A DNA stretch of 64,000 nt, from assembly GCF_003544895.1 (NCBI RefSeq), contig NZ_CP032125.1, positions 1,006,001 through 1,070,000 of the forward strand, in the 5' to 3' direction. A program made the translations under genes and the position numbers. Position 1 is the first letter of the stretch, and each line of letters opens with the position of its first letter. Below are positions 34,700-46,452 of this stretch, in pieces. The notes under the pieces were generated by a model, which ran no database searches, was not told where the DNA came from, and saw only the letters and a program-made list of their open reading frames with translations. Source of the DNA: Profundibacter amoris (GTDB taxonomy: Bacteria > Pseudomonadota > Alphaproteobacteria > Rhodobacterales > Rhodobacteraceae).

Positions 34700-36766
34700 A
34701 TGCTGCAAACAATACTTTTTGCCCCCCTGATCGGCGCGCTGATCGCCGGTTTCGGTTGGCGGATCATCGGCGAAAAAGGCGCACAGATGCTGACCACGGG
34801 GCTGTTGTTCCTGTCGGCGCTGCTAAGCTGGGTGGTGTTCCTGACCTTTGACGGGGAAACCCAGCACATCCAGATCCTGCGCTTTATCGAAAGCGGCACG
34901 CTGTCCACCGATTGGGGCATCCGGCTGGATCGCCTGACCGCGATCATGCTGATTGTGGTGACCACGGTGTCCAGTCTGGTTCACCTCTACAGCTTTGGCT
35001 ATATGGAGGACGACCCGCAGTGGGGCGAGGGCCAGAACTACAAGGCGCGCTTCTTTGCGTATCTGTCGTTCTTTACCTTTGCTATGCTGGCGCTGGTAAC
35101 CGCTGACAATCTGGTGCAGATGTTCTTTGGCTGGGAAGGGGTTGGCGTTGCGTCCTACCTGCTGATCGGATTTTACTACAAAAAACCCAGCGCGAATGCC
35201 GCCGCGATCAAGGCCTTTGTGGTCAACCGTGTGGGCGATTTCGGCTTTGCCCTTGGCATCTTTGGCCTGTTCTATCTGACCGACAGCATCAAAATGGACG
35301 ATGTTTTCGCCGCCGCACCGCAACTGGCTGAAACCAACCTGCAATTCCTTTGGACGGAATGGAACGCCGCCAACCTGCTGGCTGTTCTGCTGTTCATCGG
35401 CGCGATGGGGAAATCGGCGCAATTGTTCCTGCACACCTGGTTGCCCGACGCGATGGAAGGCCCGACCCCTGTGTCGGCCCTGATCCACGCCGCGACCATG
35501 GTGACCGCCGGTGTGTTCCTTGTCTGCCGCATGTCGCCGCTGATGGAATACGCGCCACAAGCCACCACATTCATCGTGGTAATCGGCGCGGCCACGGCCT
35601 TTGTCGCCGCCACAATCGGGCTGGTGCAAAACGATATCAAACGTGTGATCGCCTATTCAACCATGTCGCAGCTGGGCTATATGTTCGTGGCGGCTGGTGT
35701 TGGCGCTTACGGCGTGGCCATGTTCCACCTGCTGACACACGCGTTTTTCAAGGCGATGTTGTTCCTTGGCGCCGGTTCGGTAATCACCGCGATGCACCAC
35801 GAACAGGACATGCGCAACTACGGTAACCTGCGCAAGAAAATCCCGATGACGTTTTATGCGATGCTGATTGGCACGCTGGCGATCACCGGTGTGGGTATCC
35901 CGCTGACCAGCATCGGTTTTGCCGGCTTCCTGTCCAAGGACGCGATCATCGAGAGCGCCTTTGCAGGCGGGACCGGTGCGTCCTACTACGCCTTCTGGGC
36001 GCTGGTCATCGCTGCGGCGTTCACCAGTTTTTACAGCTGGCGTTTGATGTTCATGACCTTCTGGGGCAAGGCGCGCGGTGACGCACACACCCATGACCAC
36101 GCCCACGAAAGCCCGCTGACCATGCTGGTGCCGCTGGGTGTTCTGGGTCTTGGCGCCGTCTTCTCGGGGATGGTTTGGTACAACAGTTTCTTTGGCGACC
36201 ACGAAAAGATGCTGACGTTCTTTGGTATGGAACAGCATCAGACCGAGGCTATGGCTGAAGGTGAAGCCGCATCTGAAGCCACCACAAGCCATAACGCCAT
36301 GAACGAGGGCGCCCCAAAGGGTGCGATCTTTATGGGGCCGGAAAACGAAGTGATCGAAAAGGCGCATGAATCCCCGGCCTGGGTCAAGGTGTCGCCGTTT
36401 ATCGCGATGGTTCTGGGCTTTGTGCTGGCCTGGTATTTCTATATCGTCAACACGGCCGCGCCGCGCCGTCTGGCAGAAATCCAGCCGATGCTGTACCGGT
36501 TCCTGCTGAACAAATGGTATTTCGATGAAATTTACGACGCGTTGATCGTGCGCCCTGCGTTCGCGATTGGCCGGTTCCTGTGGAAGAAGGGTGATATGGG
36601 CGTGATTGATGGCAGCATCAACGGGGTGGCAATGGGGATTATCCCGTTCTTTACCCGCCTCGCAGGCCGCGCCCAAAGCGGTTATGTCTTTACTTATGCG
36701 CTGGCCATGGTGATCGGGATTGTTGTTCTGATCACATGGATGGCGATCAGCGGGGGGGCAGAATAA
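34700..36766 (+). CDS. nuoL: NADH-quinone oxidoreductase subunit L
   Basis: The 688-residue antiporter-like pump is the distal membrane subunit. Seen: [67 protein letters not shown] and [16 protein letters not shown], plus the long lateral helix and last helix at the C-terminus. A His-rich loop ([13 protein letters not shown]) faces water. Its stop shares a base with the nuoM start. Confidence 0.95.
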   Translation: MLQTILFAPLIGALIAGFGWRIIGEKGAQMLTTGLLFLSALLSWVVFLTFDGETQHIQILRFIESGTLSTDWGIRLDRLTAIMLIVVTTVSSLVHLYSFGYMEDDPQWGEGQNYKARFFAYLSFFTFAMLALVTADNLVQMFFGWEGVGVASYLLIGFYYKKPSANAAAIKAFVVNRVGDFGFALGIFGLFYLTDSIKMDDVFAAAPQLAETNLQFLWTEWNAANLLAVLLFIGAMGKSAQLFLHTWLPDAMEGPTPVSALIHAATMVTAGVFLVCRMSPLMEYAPQATTFIVVIGAATAFVAATIGLVQNDIKRVIAYSTMSQLGYMFVAAGVGAYGVAMFHLLTHAFFKAMLFLGAGSVITAMHHEQDMRNYGNLRKKIPMTFYAMLIGTLAITGVGIPLTSIGFAGFLSKDAIIESAFAGGTGASYYAFWALVIAAAFTSFYSWRLMFMTFWGKARGDAHTHDHAHESPLTMLVPLGVLGLGAVFSGMVWYNSFFGDHEKMLTFFGMEQHQTEAMAEGEAASEATTSHNAMNEGAPKGAIFMGPENEVIEKAHESPAWVKVSPFIAMVLGFVLAWYFYIVNTAAPRRLAEIQPMLYRFLLNKWYFDEIYDALIVRPAFAIGRFLWKKGDMGVIDGSINGVAMGIIPFFTRLAGRAQSGYVFTYALAMVIGIVVLITWMAISGGAE

Positions 36767-38304
36767 TGGAAAACCTTCTTTCTATTGTCACCTTTATCCC
36801 CGCCCTTGCGGCACTGATACTGGCGGTATTCCTGCGCGGCAACGATGCTGCGGCGCAAAAGAACGCGAAATGGCTGGCGCTGCTGGCAACGTCGGCCACG
36901 TTCATCCTGTCAATTTTCATCCTGACCGGGTTCGAGCCTGCGGATACGGGTTTCCAGTTCGTCGAGGAAAAGGACTGGATCCTTGGCCTGAAATACAAAA
37001 TGGGCGTGGACGGGATTTCGGTTTTGTTCGTGATGCTGACCACCTTCCTGATGCCGATCACCATTGCGGCATGTTGGGGCGTAACGGTGCGCGTCAAGGA
37101 ATACATGATCGCCTTCCTGTTGCTGGAAACCCTGATGCTGGGCGTTTTCATGGCGCTGGATCTGGTGCTGTTCTATCTGTTCTTCGAAGCAGGCCTGATC
37201 CCGATGTTCCTGATCATTGGTATCTGGGGCGGCAAGGACCGGATTTATGCCGCGTTCAAGTTCTTCCTTTATACCTTCTTGGGATCGGTGCTGATGCTGG
37301 TGGCGATGATCGCCATGTATCGTGACGCGGGCACAACGGATATTCCGACGCTGCTGAACCACACCTTCAGCTCCAGCACGATGAGCATCTTCGGCTTCCA
37401 GATTATCGGCGGGTTGCAAACCCTGCTGTGGCTGGCATTCTTTGCCTCCTTTGCGGTGAAAATGCCGATGTGGCCGGTGCATACCTGGCTGCCGGATGCG
37501 CACGTTCAGGCCCCCACGGCCGGTTCGGTTGTGCTGGCGGCGGTGCTGTTGAAGATGGGGGGCTATGGCTTCTTGCGGTTCAGCCTGCCGATGTTCCCTG
37601 TCGGGTCCGACATACTGGGGCCGCTGGTGCTGTGGTTGTCGGTGATTGCGATTGTCTATACCTCGCTGGTGGCGATGGTGCAGGAAGACATGAAAAAGCT
37701 GATCGCCTATTCCTCGGTCGCGCATATGGGTTATGTGACCATGGGTATCTTTGCGGTGAACCAGCAGGGTGTTGATGGCGCCATCTTCCAGATGATCAGC
37801 CACGGCTTTGTCTCGGGCGCGCTGTTCCTATGTGTCGGCGTGATCTATGACCGGATGCACACCCGCGATATTGACGCCTATGGTGGTCTGGCAAACCGGA
37901 TGCCGAAATATGCGCTGATCTTTATGTTCTTCACCATGGCCAATGTCGGCCTGCCCGGCACCTCGGGCTTTGTCGGGGAATTCCTGACATTGATGGGGAT
38001 TTTCCAGGTGAACACATGGGTTGCGGCCTTTGCCACAACCGGCGTGATCCTGTCGGCGTCCTATGCGCTGTGGCTGTATCGTCGCGTCGTGTTTGGCGAC
38101 CTGATCAAGGAAAGCCTGAAATCCATCACAGATCTGGATACCCGCGAGAAGCTGATCTTTGCACCATTGGTGTTCATGACCCTGCTGTTGGGGATTTATC
38201 CGGCGCTGGTGCTGGATATCATCGGCCCTTCGGTCGAAGCGCTTGTTAATAACTATCACGCAGTGATCCCGGCCGATGCGGCCGCGGCACTGGCAACACA
38301 TTAG
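36766..38304 (+). CDS. nuoM: NADH-quinone oxidoreductase subunit M
   Basis: The 512-residue proton-pumping subunit shows [52 protein letters not shown] and [15 protein letters not shown], typical of NuoM. About fourteen hydrophobic helices can be read. ATG at 36766 starts in the nuoL stop codon. NuoN follows ten bases after the end. Confidence 0.95.
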   Translation: MENLLSIVTFIPALAALILAVFLRGNDAAAQKNAKWLALLATSATFILSIFILTGFEPADTGFQFVEEKDWILGLKYKMGVDGISVLFVMLTTFLMPITIAACWGVTVRVKEYMIAFLLLETLMLGVFMALDLVLFYLFFEAGLIPMFLIIGIWGGKDRIYAAFKFFLYTFLGSVLMLVAMIAMYRDAGTTDIPTLLNHTFSSSTMSIFGFQIIGGLQTLLWLAFFASFAVKMPMWPVHTWLPDAHVQAPTAGSVVLAAVLLKMGGYGFLRFSLPMFPVGSDILGPLVLWLSVIAIVYTSLVAMVQEDMKKLIAYSSVAHMGYVTMGIFAVNQQGVDGAIFQMISHGFVSGALFLCVGVIYDRMHTRDIDAYGGLANRMPKYALIFMFFTMANVGLPGTSGFVGEFLTLMGIFQVNTWVAAFATTGVILSASYALWLYRRVVFGDLIKESLKSITDLDTREKLIFAPLVFMTLLLGIYPALVLDIIGPSVEALVNNYHAVIPADAAAALATH

Positions 38305-38314
38305 GGGTGGCGAA

Positions 38315-39754
38315 ATGCTGAACGCCGATATTTCCATTGTTCTGCCTGAAATCACCTTGGCGGTATTCGCCATGGCCGCCCTGATGTTCGGGGTCTACAC
38401 CAGCAAGGACAAGGTGGCACCGCTGATCCTTTGGGCCACATCCGCCGTTCTGGCCGGCATCGGCATCTGGATTGCCCTGTCGCCCGCCGGCACGCATATA
38501 GCGTTCCACGGGGCCTTTGTGGATGACAGTTTCTCGCGCTTTGCCAAGGTGACGATCCTGCTGTCCGCCGCCGCCGTGTTGCTGATGAGTCAGGATTACA
38601 TGTCGCGCCGCGGGTTGTTGCGGTTTGAATACCCCATTCTGGTGGCCCTGTCGGCTGTCGGTATGATGATGATGGTTTCCGCTGGCGACCTGATGGCACT
38701 ATACATGGGGCTGGAACTGCAATCGCTGGCGCTTTACGTCGTGGCATCATTGAACCGCGACAGTCTGAAATCGAGCGAAGCGGGCCTGAAATACTTTGTG
38801 CTGGGCGCCTTGTCGTCGGGCATCCTGCTGTATGGCGCGTCACTGGTTTATGGCTTTGCCGGAAGCACGGTGTTCTCGGACATCATCCTGTCCGCCGAAG
38901 GACGCATCCCGCTGGGTCTGCTGTTTGGCCTGACATTCGTGATCATGGGGCTGGCGTTCAAAGTGTCCGCCGTGCCGTTCCATATGTGGACGCCGGATGT
39001 CTATGAGGGCTCGCCGACACCGGTCACCGCCTTCTTTGCCACCGCGCCGAAAATGGCGGCGATGGGGCTGTTTGCCCGCGTGGTGCATGATGCCTTTGGC
39101 ATGGCAGTGGCGGACTGGAGCCAGATCATTGCGCTGTTGGCTGTGGCCTCGATGTTCCTTGGGGCGATTGCCGCGATCGGGCAGAAAAATATCAAACGCC
39201 TGATGGCCTATTCGTCGATTTCCCACATGGGGTTCGCCCTGATGGGGCTGGCGGCTGGCACCGTTGGCGGGGTTCAGGCGATGCTGGTTTACATGGCGAT
39301 CTATATCACCATGAACATCGGCACCTTCGCCTTTATCATGTCGATGGAGAAAGACGGCCGTCCGGTAACCGACATTGCCTCATTGAACCAGTACTCCAAG
39401 GCCGAACCGCTCAAGGCGCTGGCGATGTTGGTGTTGCTGTTCTCGTTGGCCGGTGTGCCGCCGATGGTAGGGTTCTTCGGGAAATTCTATGTGCTGAAAG
39501 CGGCGGTTGACGCCAATATGACATGGCTGGCCATTGCCGGTGTGGTCGCCTCGGTGATCGGGGCGTTCTATTACCTGCGGATCGTTTACTACATGTATTT
39601 CGGCGAAGCCAATGATGATGCGCTGGACAAACGCATGGCCCCGACCCAATGGGTGTTCCTGATGGCATCGGCTGCAATCATGCTGCTGGGGCTGGTCAAC
39701 CTGTTTGGTGTTGATGGTTACGCGGCCATGGCGGCCGAGGCTCTTGTCAACTAG
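38315..39754 (+). CDS. nuoN: NADH-quinone oxidoreductase subunit N
   Basis: The 479-residue last pump of the complex has [52 protein letters not shown] and [19 protein letters not shown] at 38315 lies behind AGGGGTGGCGAA. The gene ends the complex I set, but the operon continues: the probable birA start lies within its last codons. Confidence 0.95.
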   Translation: MLNADISIVLPEITLAVFAMAALMFGVYTSKDKVAPLILWATSAVLAGIGIWIALSPAGTHIAFHGAFVDDSFSRFAKVTILLSAAAVLLMSQDYMSRRGLLRFEYPILVALSAVGMMMMVSAGDLMALYMGLELQSLALYVVASLNRDSLKSSEAGLKYFVLGALSSGILLYGASLVYGFAGSTVFSDIILSAEGRIPLGLLFGLTFVIMGLAFKVSAVPFHMWTPDVYEGSPTPVTAFFATAPKMAAMGLFARVVHDAFGMAVADWSQIIALLAVASMFLGAIAAIGQKNIKRLMAYSSISHMGFALMGLAAGTVGGVQAMLVYMAIYITMNIGTFAFIMSMEKDGRPVTDIASLNQYSKAEPLKALAMLVLLFSLAGVPPMVGFFGKFYVLKAAVDANMTWLAIAGVVASVIGAFYYLRIVYYMYFGEANDDALDKRMAPTQWVFLMASAAIMLLGLVNLFGVDGYAAMAAEALVN

Positions 39755-40541
39755 CCACTGGCCTGTCGGCTATGGGCGGATCATTCTGCCCGAGGTCGAC
39801 AGCACCCTTTCCGAGGCATCCCGTCAGGCCCCGTCATTGGCGGGGCCGACATGGATTCTGGCCCTGCGCCAAACCGCAGGGCGCGGACGCCGCGGGCGGG
39901 AATGGGTGGATCCGGACGGAAATTTTGCGGCAACTCTGGTGATGCGCCCGGGTGGCGGGCCGGAGCGTGCGGCGCTGCGGTCCTTCATTGCCGCGCTGGC
40001 CTTGTATGATGCGGTTTGCGCCTGCTGCCCCGGACTTGATCCGGGGCCTTCCGGCAGCAACAACACGAGGCCCCGGAGCAGGTCCGGGGCAGCGCGGGTC
40101 GCGTTGAAATGGCCAAATGACGTGCTGCTGAATGGCGGCAAGCTGGCGGGGATATTGCTGGAAAGCAACAGCACCGGCACCCTGTCGATCGGCATCGGTG
40201 TGAACCTGTTGAACGCCCCCGATGCAACACAGATCGAGGAGCACGCCGTGCCCCCCGTCAGCCTGTTGTCGGAAACCGGTGCAGATGTCACGCCCGAGGA
40301 TTTCCTGAACGCCCTTGCCCCCGCCTTTGCCCGATACGAGGCACAGTTCAAGACTTACGGTTTTGCCCCGATCCGCACCGCATGGCTGGACCGCGCGGCG
40401 CGTCTGGGGCAGGTGATCACGGCCCGCATGGGCACGGCCGAGCAGACGGGCACGTTTGAAACGGTGGACGACAGTGGCGCACTTATACTAAGGACAAGCG
40501 AAGGCCTGCAGGCGATTCCTGCCGGCGAGGTTTATTTTTAG
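39744..40541 (+). CDS. birA: biotin--[acetyl-CoA-carboxylase] ligase with palindrome-derived insertion
   Basis: The protein has about 265 residues and attaches biotin to carrier proteins such as MccA. Motifs: [21 protein letters not shown] (biotinyl-AMP loop), [20 protein letters not shown]. There is no N-terminal DNA-binding domain. Between the helix ALALYDAV and ALKWPNDV lies an unusual stretch of about 25 residues ([14 protein letters not shown]...RSRSGAA, residues 93-118) encoded by two palindromes. The start is uncertain: TTG at 39744, overlapping nuoN by 11 bases, has GGCCGAGG before it and gives the expected N-terminus. Confidence 0.88.
   Translation: MSTSHWPVGYGRIILPEVDSTLSEASRQAPSLAGPTWILALRQTAGRGRRGREWVDPDGNFAATLVMRPGGGPERAALRSFIAALALYDAVCACCPGLDPGPSGSNNTRPRSRSGAARVALKWPNDVLLNGGKLAGILLESNSTGTLSIGIGVNLLNAPDATQIEEHAVPPVSLLSETGADVTPEDFLNALAPAFARYEAQFKTYGFAPIRTAWLDRAARLGQVITARMGTAEQTGTFETVDDSGALILRTSEGLQAIPAGEVYF
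40027..40090. repeat. double palindromic repeat inside birA
   Basis: Two hairpins with the same eight-base arms: GCCCCGGA/TCCGGGGC at 40027-40034/40040-40047 (loop CTTGA) and 40070-40077/40083-40090 (loop GCAGG). The same two-hairpin layout with 20 rather than 22 bases between them lies outside genes at 63065-63130. The unit is in frame and adds residues that other BirA proteins, as I know them, lack. Confidence 0.7.
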
Positions 40542-40552
40542 GGAGCACCCCA

Positions 40553-41332
40553 ATGCTTTTGGCAATCGACTGCGGCAATACCAATACGGTGTTTTCCCTA
40601 TGGGATGGCGAAAAATTCCTCTGCACCCTGCGCACCTCTACCCACCATGCGCGCACGGCGGATGCCTATTTCACATGGTATTCCACATTGATCAATCATT
40701 ACGGCATTGATGCCCCGATCACCGATGTGGTGATTTCCTCGACCGTGCCGCGGGTGGTCTGGAACCTGCGCGTTTTCGCGGATCGTTTCTTTGGTTGCCG
40801 CCCGCTGGTGGTAGGTAAACCCGAATGCCTGCTGCAACATACCCCGCGCGTGGACACCGGCACGGCTGTGGGGCCGGACCGGCTGGCCAATGCCGCCGGT
40901 GCCTTTGATCGCCACGGTGGCGATGTGATGGTGGTGGATTTTGGCACAGCCACTAATATCGACGTGGTGGCCAGTGATGGTGCCTATGTCGGCGGGGTGA
41001 TTGCCCCCGGCGTCAACCTGTCGCTGGAAGCGTTGCATCAGGGTGCTGCCGCCCTGCCGCATGTGGATATATCGCAGCCGGACAAGGTGATCGGCACCAA
41101 TACAGTGGAATGTATCCAGTCGGGGATTTTCTGGGGCTATGTCGGGTTGATTCAGGGGTTGACCCAAAGGGTGCGGGACGAATATGGCAAACCGATGAAG
41201 ATTATCGGCACCGGTGGACTCGCCCCCCTTTTCGCGCAGGCAGAAACGCTGTTTGACACGATCGAGGACGATTTGACCATGTATGGTCTGGTGGTGATCC
41301 ACGCCTATAACAAAGAGCAGGGAAATATATGA
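40553..41332 (+). CDS. coaX: type III pantothenate kinase
   Basis: The 259-residue ASKHA-fold enzyme phosphorylates pantothenate, the first step to coenzyme A. Motifs: LLAIDCGNTNTVFSLWDG (phosphate loop), DTGTAVGPDRLANA, VVDFGTATNIDVV and IIGTGGLAPLFA. It follows birA after 11 bases with AGGGAGC before the ATG and overlaps rnj by four bases (ATGA). Confidence 0.95.
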   Translation: MLLAIDCGNTNTVFSLWDGEKFLCTLRTSTHHARTADAYFTWYSTLINHYGIDAPITDVVISSTVPRVVWNLRVFADRFFGCRPLVVGKPECLLQHTPRVDTGTAVGPDRLANAAGAFDRHGGDVMVVDFGTATNIDVVASDGAYVGGVIAPGVNLSLEALHQGAAALPHVDISQPDKVIGTNTVECIQSGIFWGYVGLIQGLTQRVRDEYGKPMKIIGTGGLAPLFAQAETLFDTIEDDLTMYGLVVIHAYNKEQGNI

Positions 41333-43002
41333 CGAAATCTGACCGGCTGATCTATCTGCCCCTTGGCGGGGCGGGTGAAATCGGCATGAACGCCTATGTC
41401 TATGGCTATGGCAAACCGGGCAAGGAACGCCTGATCCTTGTCGATATCGGCGTGACATTCCCCGATATGGACAGCAGTCCGGGGGTGAACCTGATCGTGC
41501 CTGATATTGCCTGGCTTGAGACGAATAAAAAACGGCTGGATGCGATTTTCATCACCCATGCGCACGAAGACCATGTTGGCGGTTTGGGCCACCTGTGGCG
41601 TCGTCTGGGCGCACCTGTCTATGCGCGGGCCTTTACCGCCCACCACGCACGCCGCAAGATGGAGGATGCCGGCCAGTCGCCGGACGAGGTAACCACCGTT
41701 TCCCCCTATCCTGAAACCGTCAAGGCGGGGCCGTTCACGGTGTCGTTCCTGCCGATATCCCACTCGATCCCCGAAAGCTCGGGCCTTGTGATCGACAGCC
41801 CTGCGGGGCGGGTGATCCACACGGGTGATTTCAAACTGGACGAAACGCCGGTGCTGGGCGAGCCGTTTGACGAAGCGCTATGGCGCGAGGTGTCCAAGGG
41901 CGGGGTCAAGGCGCTGGTCTGTGATTCCACCAACGTCTTTTCCGAACACGAGGGCCGTTCCGAGGCCAGCGTGAAACCCGAGATTACCAAGCTGGTGGCG
42001 GGGGCCAAAGGGATGGTTGTGGCCACCACCTTTGCCTCGAACATCGCACGCCTGAAAACACTGGCCGAGGCAGGGCAGGCGGCGGGGCGTGACGTGTGCC
42101 TGCTGGGCCGTGCCATGCAGCGGATGGTGGCGGCGGGTGAAGCCACGGGGATCATTGGAAAATTTCCGGCAACCATTCCGGTCGAGGAAGCCCGCGATCT
42201 GCCGCGAAACAAGTTGATGCTGATCGTCACCGGTAGTCAGGGCGAACGCCGCGCGGCCTCGGCTCAGCTATCACGCGGGAAATATCTGGGGATGACGATG
42301 AAGGACGGGGATATGTTCTTGTTTTCCTCCAAAACCATTCCCGGCAATGAACGTGGCGTAATCCGCATTATGAACGCCTATTCCGAAATGGGCGTGGACA
42401 TTGTGGATGACAGCGCCGGACGCTACCACGTTTCCGGACATGCCAACCGGCCCGATCTGCTGCGGATGCATGACATTGTGAACCCCGAAATGGTGATCCC
42501 GATGCACGGTGAACACCGGCATCTGCGCCAGCACACGCGGCTGGCGATTGAAAAGGGCCGCGCGGGGGCACTGCTGGTCAACGGCATGATGGCCGACATT
42601 TCCGGCCCCGCGCCCGATGTGGTGGAATACATCGAAACCGGCCGCACCTATCTGGACGGCAGCGTGCAGATCGGCGCGATGGACGGCATTGTCCGCGACC
42701 GGATCCGCATGGCGTTGAACGGGCATGTGACGGCCACCGTGATCATGGACGAAGATGACGAGCCATTGGGTGATGCCTGGGTCGAGGTGATGGGGCTGGC
42801 CGAACTGGGCAAGTCCAATGCGCCACTGGTCGAGGTGGTCGAGGGTGATCTGGGTCAGATCCTGATGCGGATGAACGATAAAACCTTGCGCGATGACGAC
42901 AAGATGGAAGAGGCCATCCGTCGCGAAGTGCGCCGGTCGGTGATGGACGAGATTGGCAAGAAGCCCGAGGTGACAGTGGTTATCAGCCGGTTGATTGGAT
43001 AG
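41329..43002 (+). CDS. rnj: ribonuclease J
   Basis: The 557-residue metallo-beta-lactamase/beta-CASP nuclease processes and degrades RNA, with 5'-exonuclease activity in relatives. The zinc motif is HAHEDH (His77-Ala-His79-Glu-Asp81-His82); HSIPESSGLVI, HTGDFKL and the beta-CASP parts VTGSQGERRAA and HVSGHANRPDLL follow. The C-terminal domain is shorter and basic-poor. It is the last gene of the extended nuo transcription unit; a palindrome follows. Confidence 0.94.
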   Translation: MTKSDRLIYLPLGGAGEIGMNAYVYGYGKPGKERLILVDIGVTFPDMDSSPGVNLIVPDIAWLETNKKRLDAIFITHAHEDHVGGLGHLWRRLGAPVYARAFTAHHARRKMEDAGQSPDEVTTVSPYPETVKAGPFTVSFLPISHSIPESSGLVIDSPAGRVIHTGDFKLDETPVLGEPFDEALWREVSKGGVKALVCDSTNVFSEHEGRSEASVKPEITKLVAGAKGMVVATTFASNIARLKTLAEAGQAAGRDVCLLGRAMQRMVAAGEATGIIGKFPATIPVEEARDLPRNKLMLIVTGSQGERRAASAQLSRGKYLGMTMKDGDMFLFSSKTIPGNERGVIRIMNAYSEMGVDIVDDSAGRYHVSGHANRPDLLRMHDIVNPEMVIPMHGEHRHLRQHTRLAIEKGRAGALLVNGMMADISGPAPDVVEYIETGRTYLDGSVQIGAMDGIVRDRIRMALNGHVTATVIMDEDDEPLGDAWVEVMGLAELGKSNAPLVEVVEGDLGQILMRMNDKTLRDDDKMEEAIRREVRRSVMDEIGKKPEVTVVISRLIG

Positions 43003-43013
43003 TTATGGCGTAA

Positions 43014-43037
43014 GGCGGGGTTAACCCCGCCCTACGG
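43014..43037. terminator. palindrome between convergent rnj and rhlE
   Basis: GGCGGGGTT (43014-43022) and AACCCCGCC (43023-43031) form a perfect 18-base palindrome, followed by CTACGG. It lies 12 bases after the rnj stop and just before the rhlE stop on the other strand, so it could end both transcripts. It lacks a T run. The same repeat lies inside mccB at 14492. Confidence 0.5.
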
Positions 43038-43038
43038 G

Positions 43039-44487
43039 TCAACTTTCGCGACGGTCGTCAAAGCTTTTCGCTATGAAATCGGGCATGTGATCGCCCATGC
43101 CGACAACCTTGTTCTGGTTGCCACGGCCCTTGTTGTTGCCCTTGTTTCCACCACGGTCGCGTTCGCGAGGCGTACGTTTTTGCGGCTCGGATTTGGGGGC
43201 TTCGGCCTTGGCAGGTGCTTCCACCGCTTCCTTGGCCTCTACTGGCGCTTCGGCCTTGGGCTTGCGGCTACGACGGGTGCGTTTGGGCTTTTCACTGACT
43301 TCGTCCTTTGGCGCCTCGGGGGCAGGGGACGATTTGCTTTCTAGCGGGTTTTCCAGACGCGGGATTTTATTTCCCACCAGTCGTTCGATGTCTTCCAGAT
43401 TCTTTTCGTCCCGCGGAATGCAGATCATCAGTGCGGTGCCGGATTTGCCAGCGCGACCGGTGCGGCCAATGCGGTGAACATAATCCTCTGCATGGCTGGG
43501 AACGTCAAAGTTGAAGATGTGGCTCACATTGGGAATATCCAGCCCGCGCGCCGCCACATCCGAGGCACAAAGGAACTTGATCTTGCCATCGCGAAAGCCC
43601 GCCAAAACTTCCATCCGGCGGGATTGGTCCAGATCGCCGTGGATCGGCTCGGCGTTATAGCCGTGCTTTTTCAGGGACTTGGCGACGGTATCCACATCGA
43701 CCTTGCGGTTGCAAAACACAATCGCACTGGTGCAGGAATCGCCTTCTTGTTCAATCATCGCCCGCAGAAGATCGCGTTTTTCGCTGGCTTCGCGGCGTTT
43801 GTTTTCCGAGCGGAACATCACCACGCCCTGTTTGATATTCTCGCCGGTGGTTGCGGCGCGTGCCACTTCGACCTTGGCGGGGTTCGACAGGAAGGTGTTG
43901 GTGATCCGTTCGATTTCGGGGGCCATTGTGGCGCTGAAGAATAGCGTCTGGCGGGTGAATGGCGTCAGGGAAAAGATGCGCTCGATATCGGGGATAAAGC
44001 CCATATCCAGCATCCGGTCGGCCTCGTCCACCACCATGATCTGAACGCCGGTCAGCATCAGCTTGCCGCGCTCGAAATGGTCCAGCAGGCGGCCGGGGGT
44101 GGCGATCAGAACATCGACGCCACGGTCGATCAGCTTGTCTTGTTCCTTGAAGGAAACGCCACCAATCAGCAGCGCCTTGGACAGTTTGCTGCCCACAGCG
44201 TAGTTGTCAAAGTTTTCAGCAACCTGCGCGGCCAGTTCCCGTGTGGGGGCCAGCACCAAGGAGCGCGGCATCCGCGCACGCGCACGGCCACGGCTGAGCA
44301 TGGTGATCATCGGCAGGGTGAAGCTGGCGGTTTTGCCTGTACCTGTCTGGGCGATGCCCAAAACATCACGCCCTTCAAGCGCTGGCGGAATCGCACCGGC
44401 CTGAATGGGGGTAGGGGTTTCGTAACCTGCGGCTTCAACCGCTTTTAATACTTTAGGCGATAATTTTAGATCGGCGAATTTTGTCAT
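43039..44487 (-). CDS. rhlE: DEAD-box ATP-dependent RNA helicase (RhlE-like)
   Basis: The 482-residue helicase unwinds RNA with ATP. Motifs: PTPIQAGAIPPALEGRD (Q motif), AQTGTGKT (I), VLAPTRELA (Ia), VDEADRML (II, DEAD), SAT (III) and HRIGRTGRAG (VI). The C-terminal 100 residues are a basic, disordered tail with KPKRTRRSRKPKAE and GGNKGNNKGRGNQN, typical for RNA grip. ATG at 44487 gives the usual MTKFADLKLSPKVLKAV start; the upstream in-frame extension has no support. It faces rnj tail to tail. Confidence 0.93.
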   Translation of the reverse strand: MTKFADLKLSPKVLKAVEAAGYETPTPIQAGAIPPALEGRDVLGIAQTGTGKTASFTLPMITMLSRGRARARMPRSLVLAPTRELAAQVAENFDNYAVGSKLSKALLIGGVSFKEQDKLIDRGVDVLIATPGRLLDHFERGKLMLTGVQIMVVDEADRMLDMGFIPDIERIFSLTPFTRQTLFFSATMAPEIERITNTFLSNPAKVEVARAATTGENIKQGVVMFRSENKRREASEKRDLLRAMIEQEGDSCTSAIVFCNRKVDVDTVAKSLKKHGYNAEPIHGDLDQSRRMEVLAGFRDGKIKFLCASDVAARGLDIPNVSHIFNFDVPSHAEDYVHRIGRTGRAGKSGTALMICIPRDEKNLEDIERLVGNKIPRLENPLESKSSPAPEAPKDEVSEKPKRTRRSRKPKAEAPVEAKEAVEAPAKAEAPKSEPQKRTPRERDRGGNKGNNKGRGNQNKVVGMGDHMPDFIAKSFDDRRES

Positions 44488-44820
44488 TGTTATCCGTGTT
44501 CTACGGCATTTTTCGCCGCATCGGTTCTGGGGGCGGATGGCCCGGATGGCCAAAAGTTATGCACAAGCATCCCCCGAATAATGTCTGACCTACTGAAAAT
44601 ATGCGGCGGGGTCAATGAAGGTTCCCGATTCAGGTGAATACCGGCCTGACTGCGACAATACGAAAAAGGCTGGATAATTGGCAGTATGTTTCAATGTCTT
44701 GAATAATTCATATTTATGAATGGTTTAGTGGTATCAGTCGGAATAGCCAATAAACAAAGGTGCATTTGGACGGGGTACTTTGCACCAGAGGTGCATTGCG
44801 ACACAGGGCCGCAACGCCCG
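44488..44820. other. 333-base intergenic region upstream of rhlE
   Basis: No gene on either strand is convincing here. The region is more AT-rich toward 44690-44750 and holds two adjacent dyads (44689-44721). Near 44757-44803 lies a repeated GGTGCATT and TGCACC, giving the stem GGTGCA/TGCACC at 44758-44788. It must contain the rhlE promoter; I could not place -35 and -10 boxes with confidence. A small RNA is possible. Confidence 0.5.
44689..44721. promoter_or_regulatory. tandem dyads of ATTC-N8-GAAT type upstream of rhlE
   Basis: Site 1 (44689-44704) is TTTC-AATGTCTT-GAAT; site 2 (44706-44721) is ATTC-ATATTTAT-GAAT, a palindrome with seven-base arms ATTCATA/TATGAAT. Site 1 matches 15 of 18 positions of the operator before the YeeE gene at 57013. 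ATTC-N8-GAAT is the reported SqrR target in Rhodobacter capsulatus. The distance of about 200 bases from rhlE leaves the target gene unclear. Confidence 0.4.
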
Positions 44821-46428
<1,608 letters not shown>

Positions 46429-46452
46429 GGTCCCGCGTATAGGGGCGCGGGG

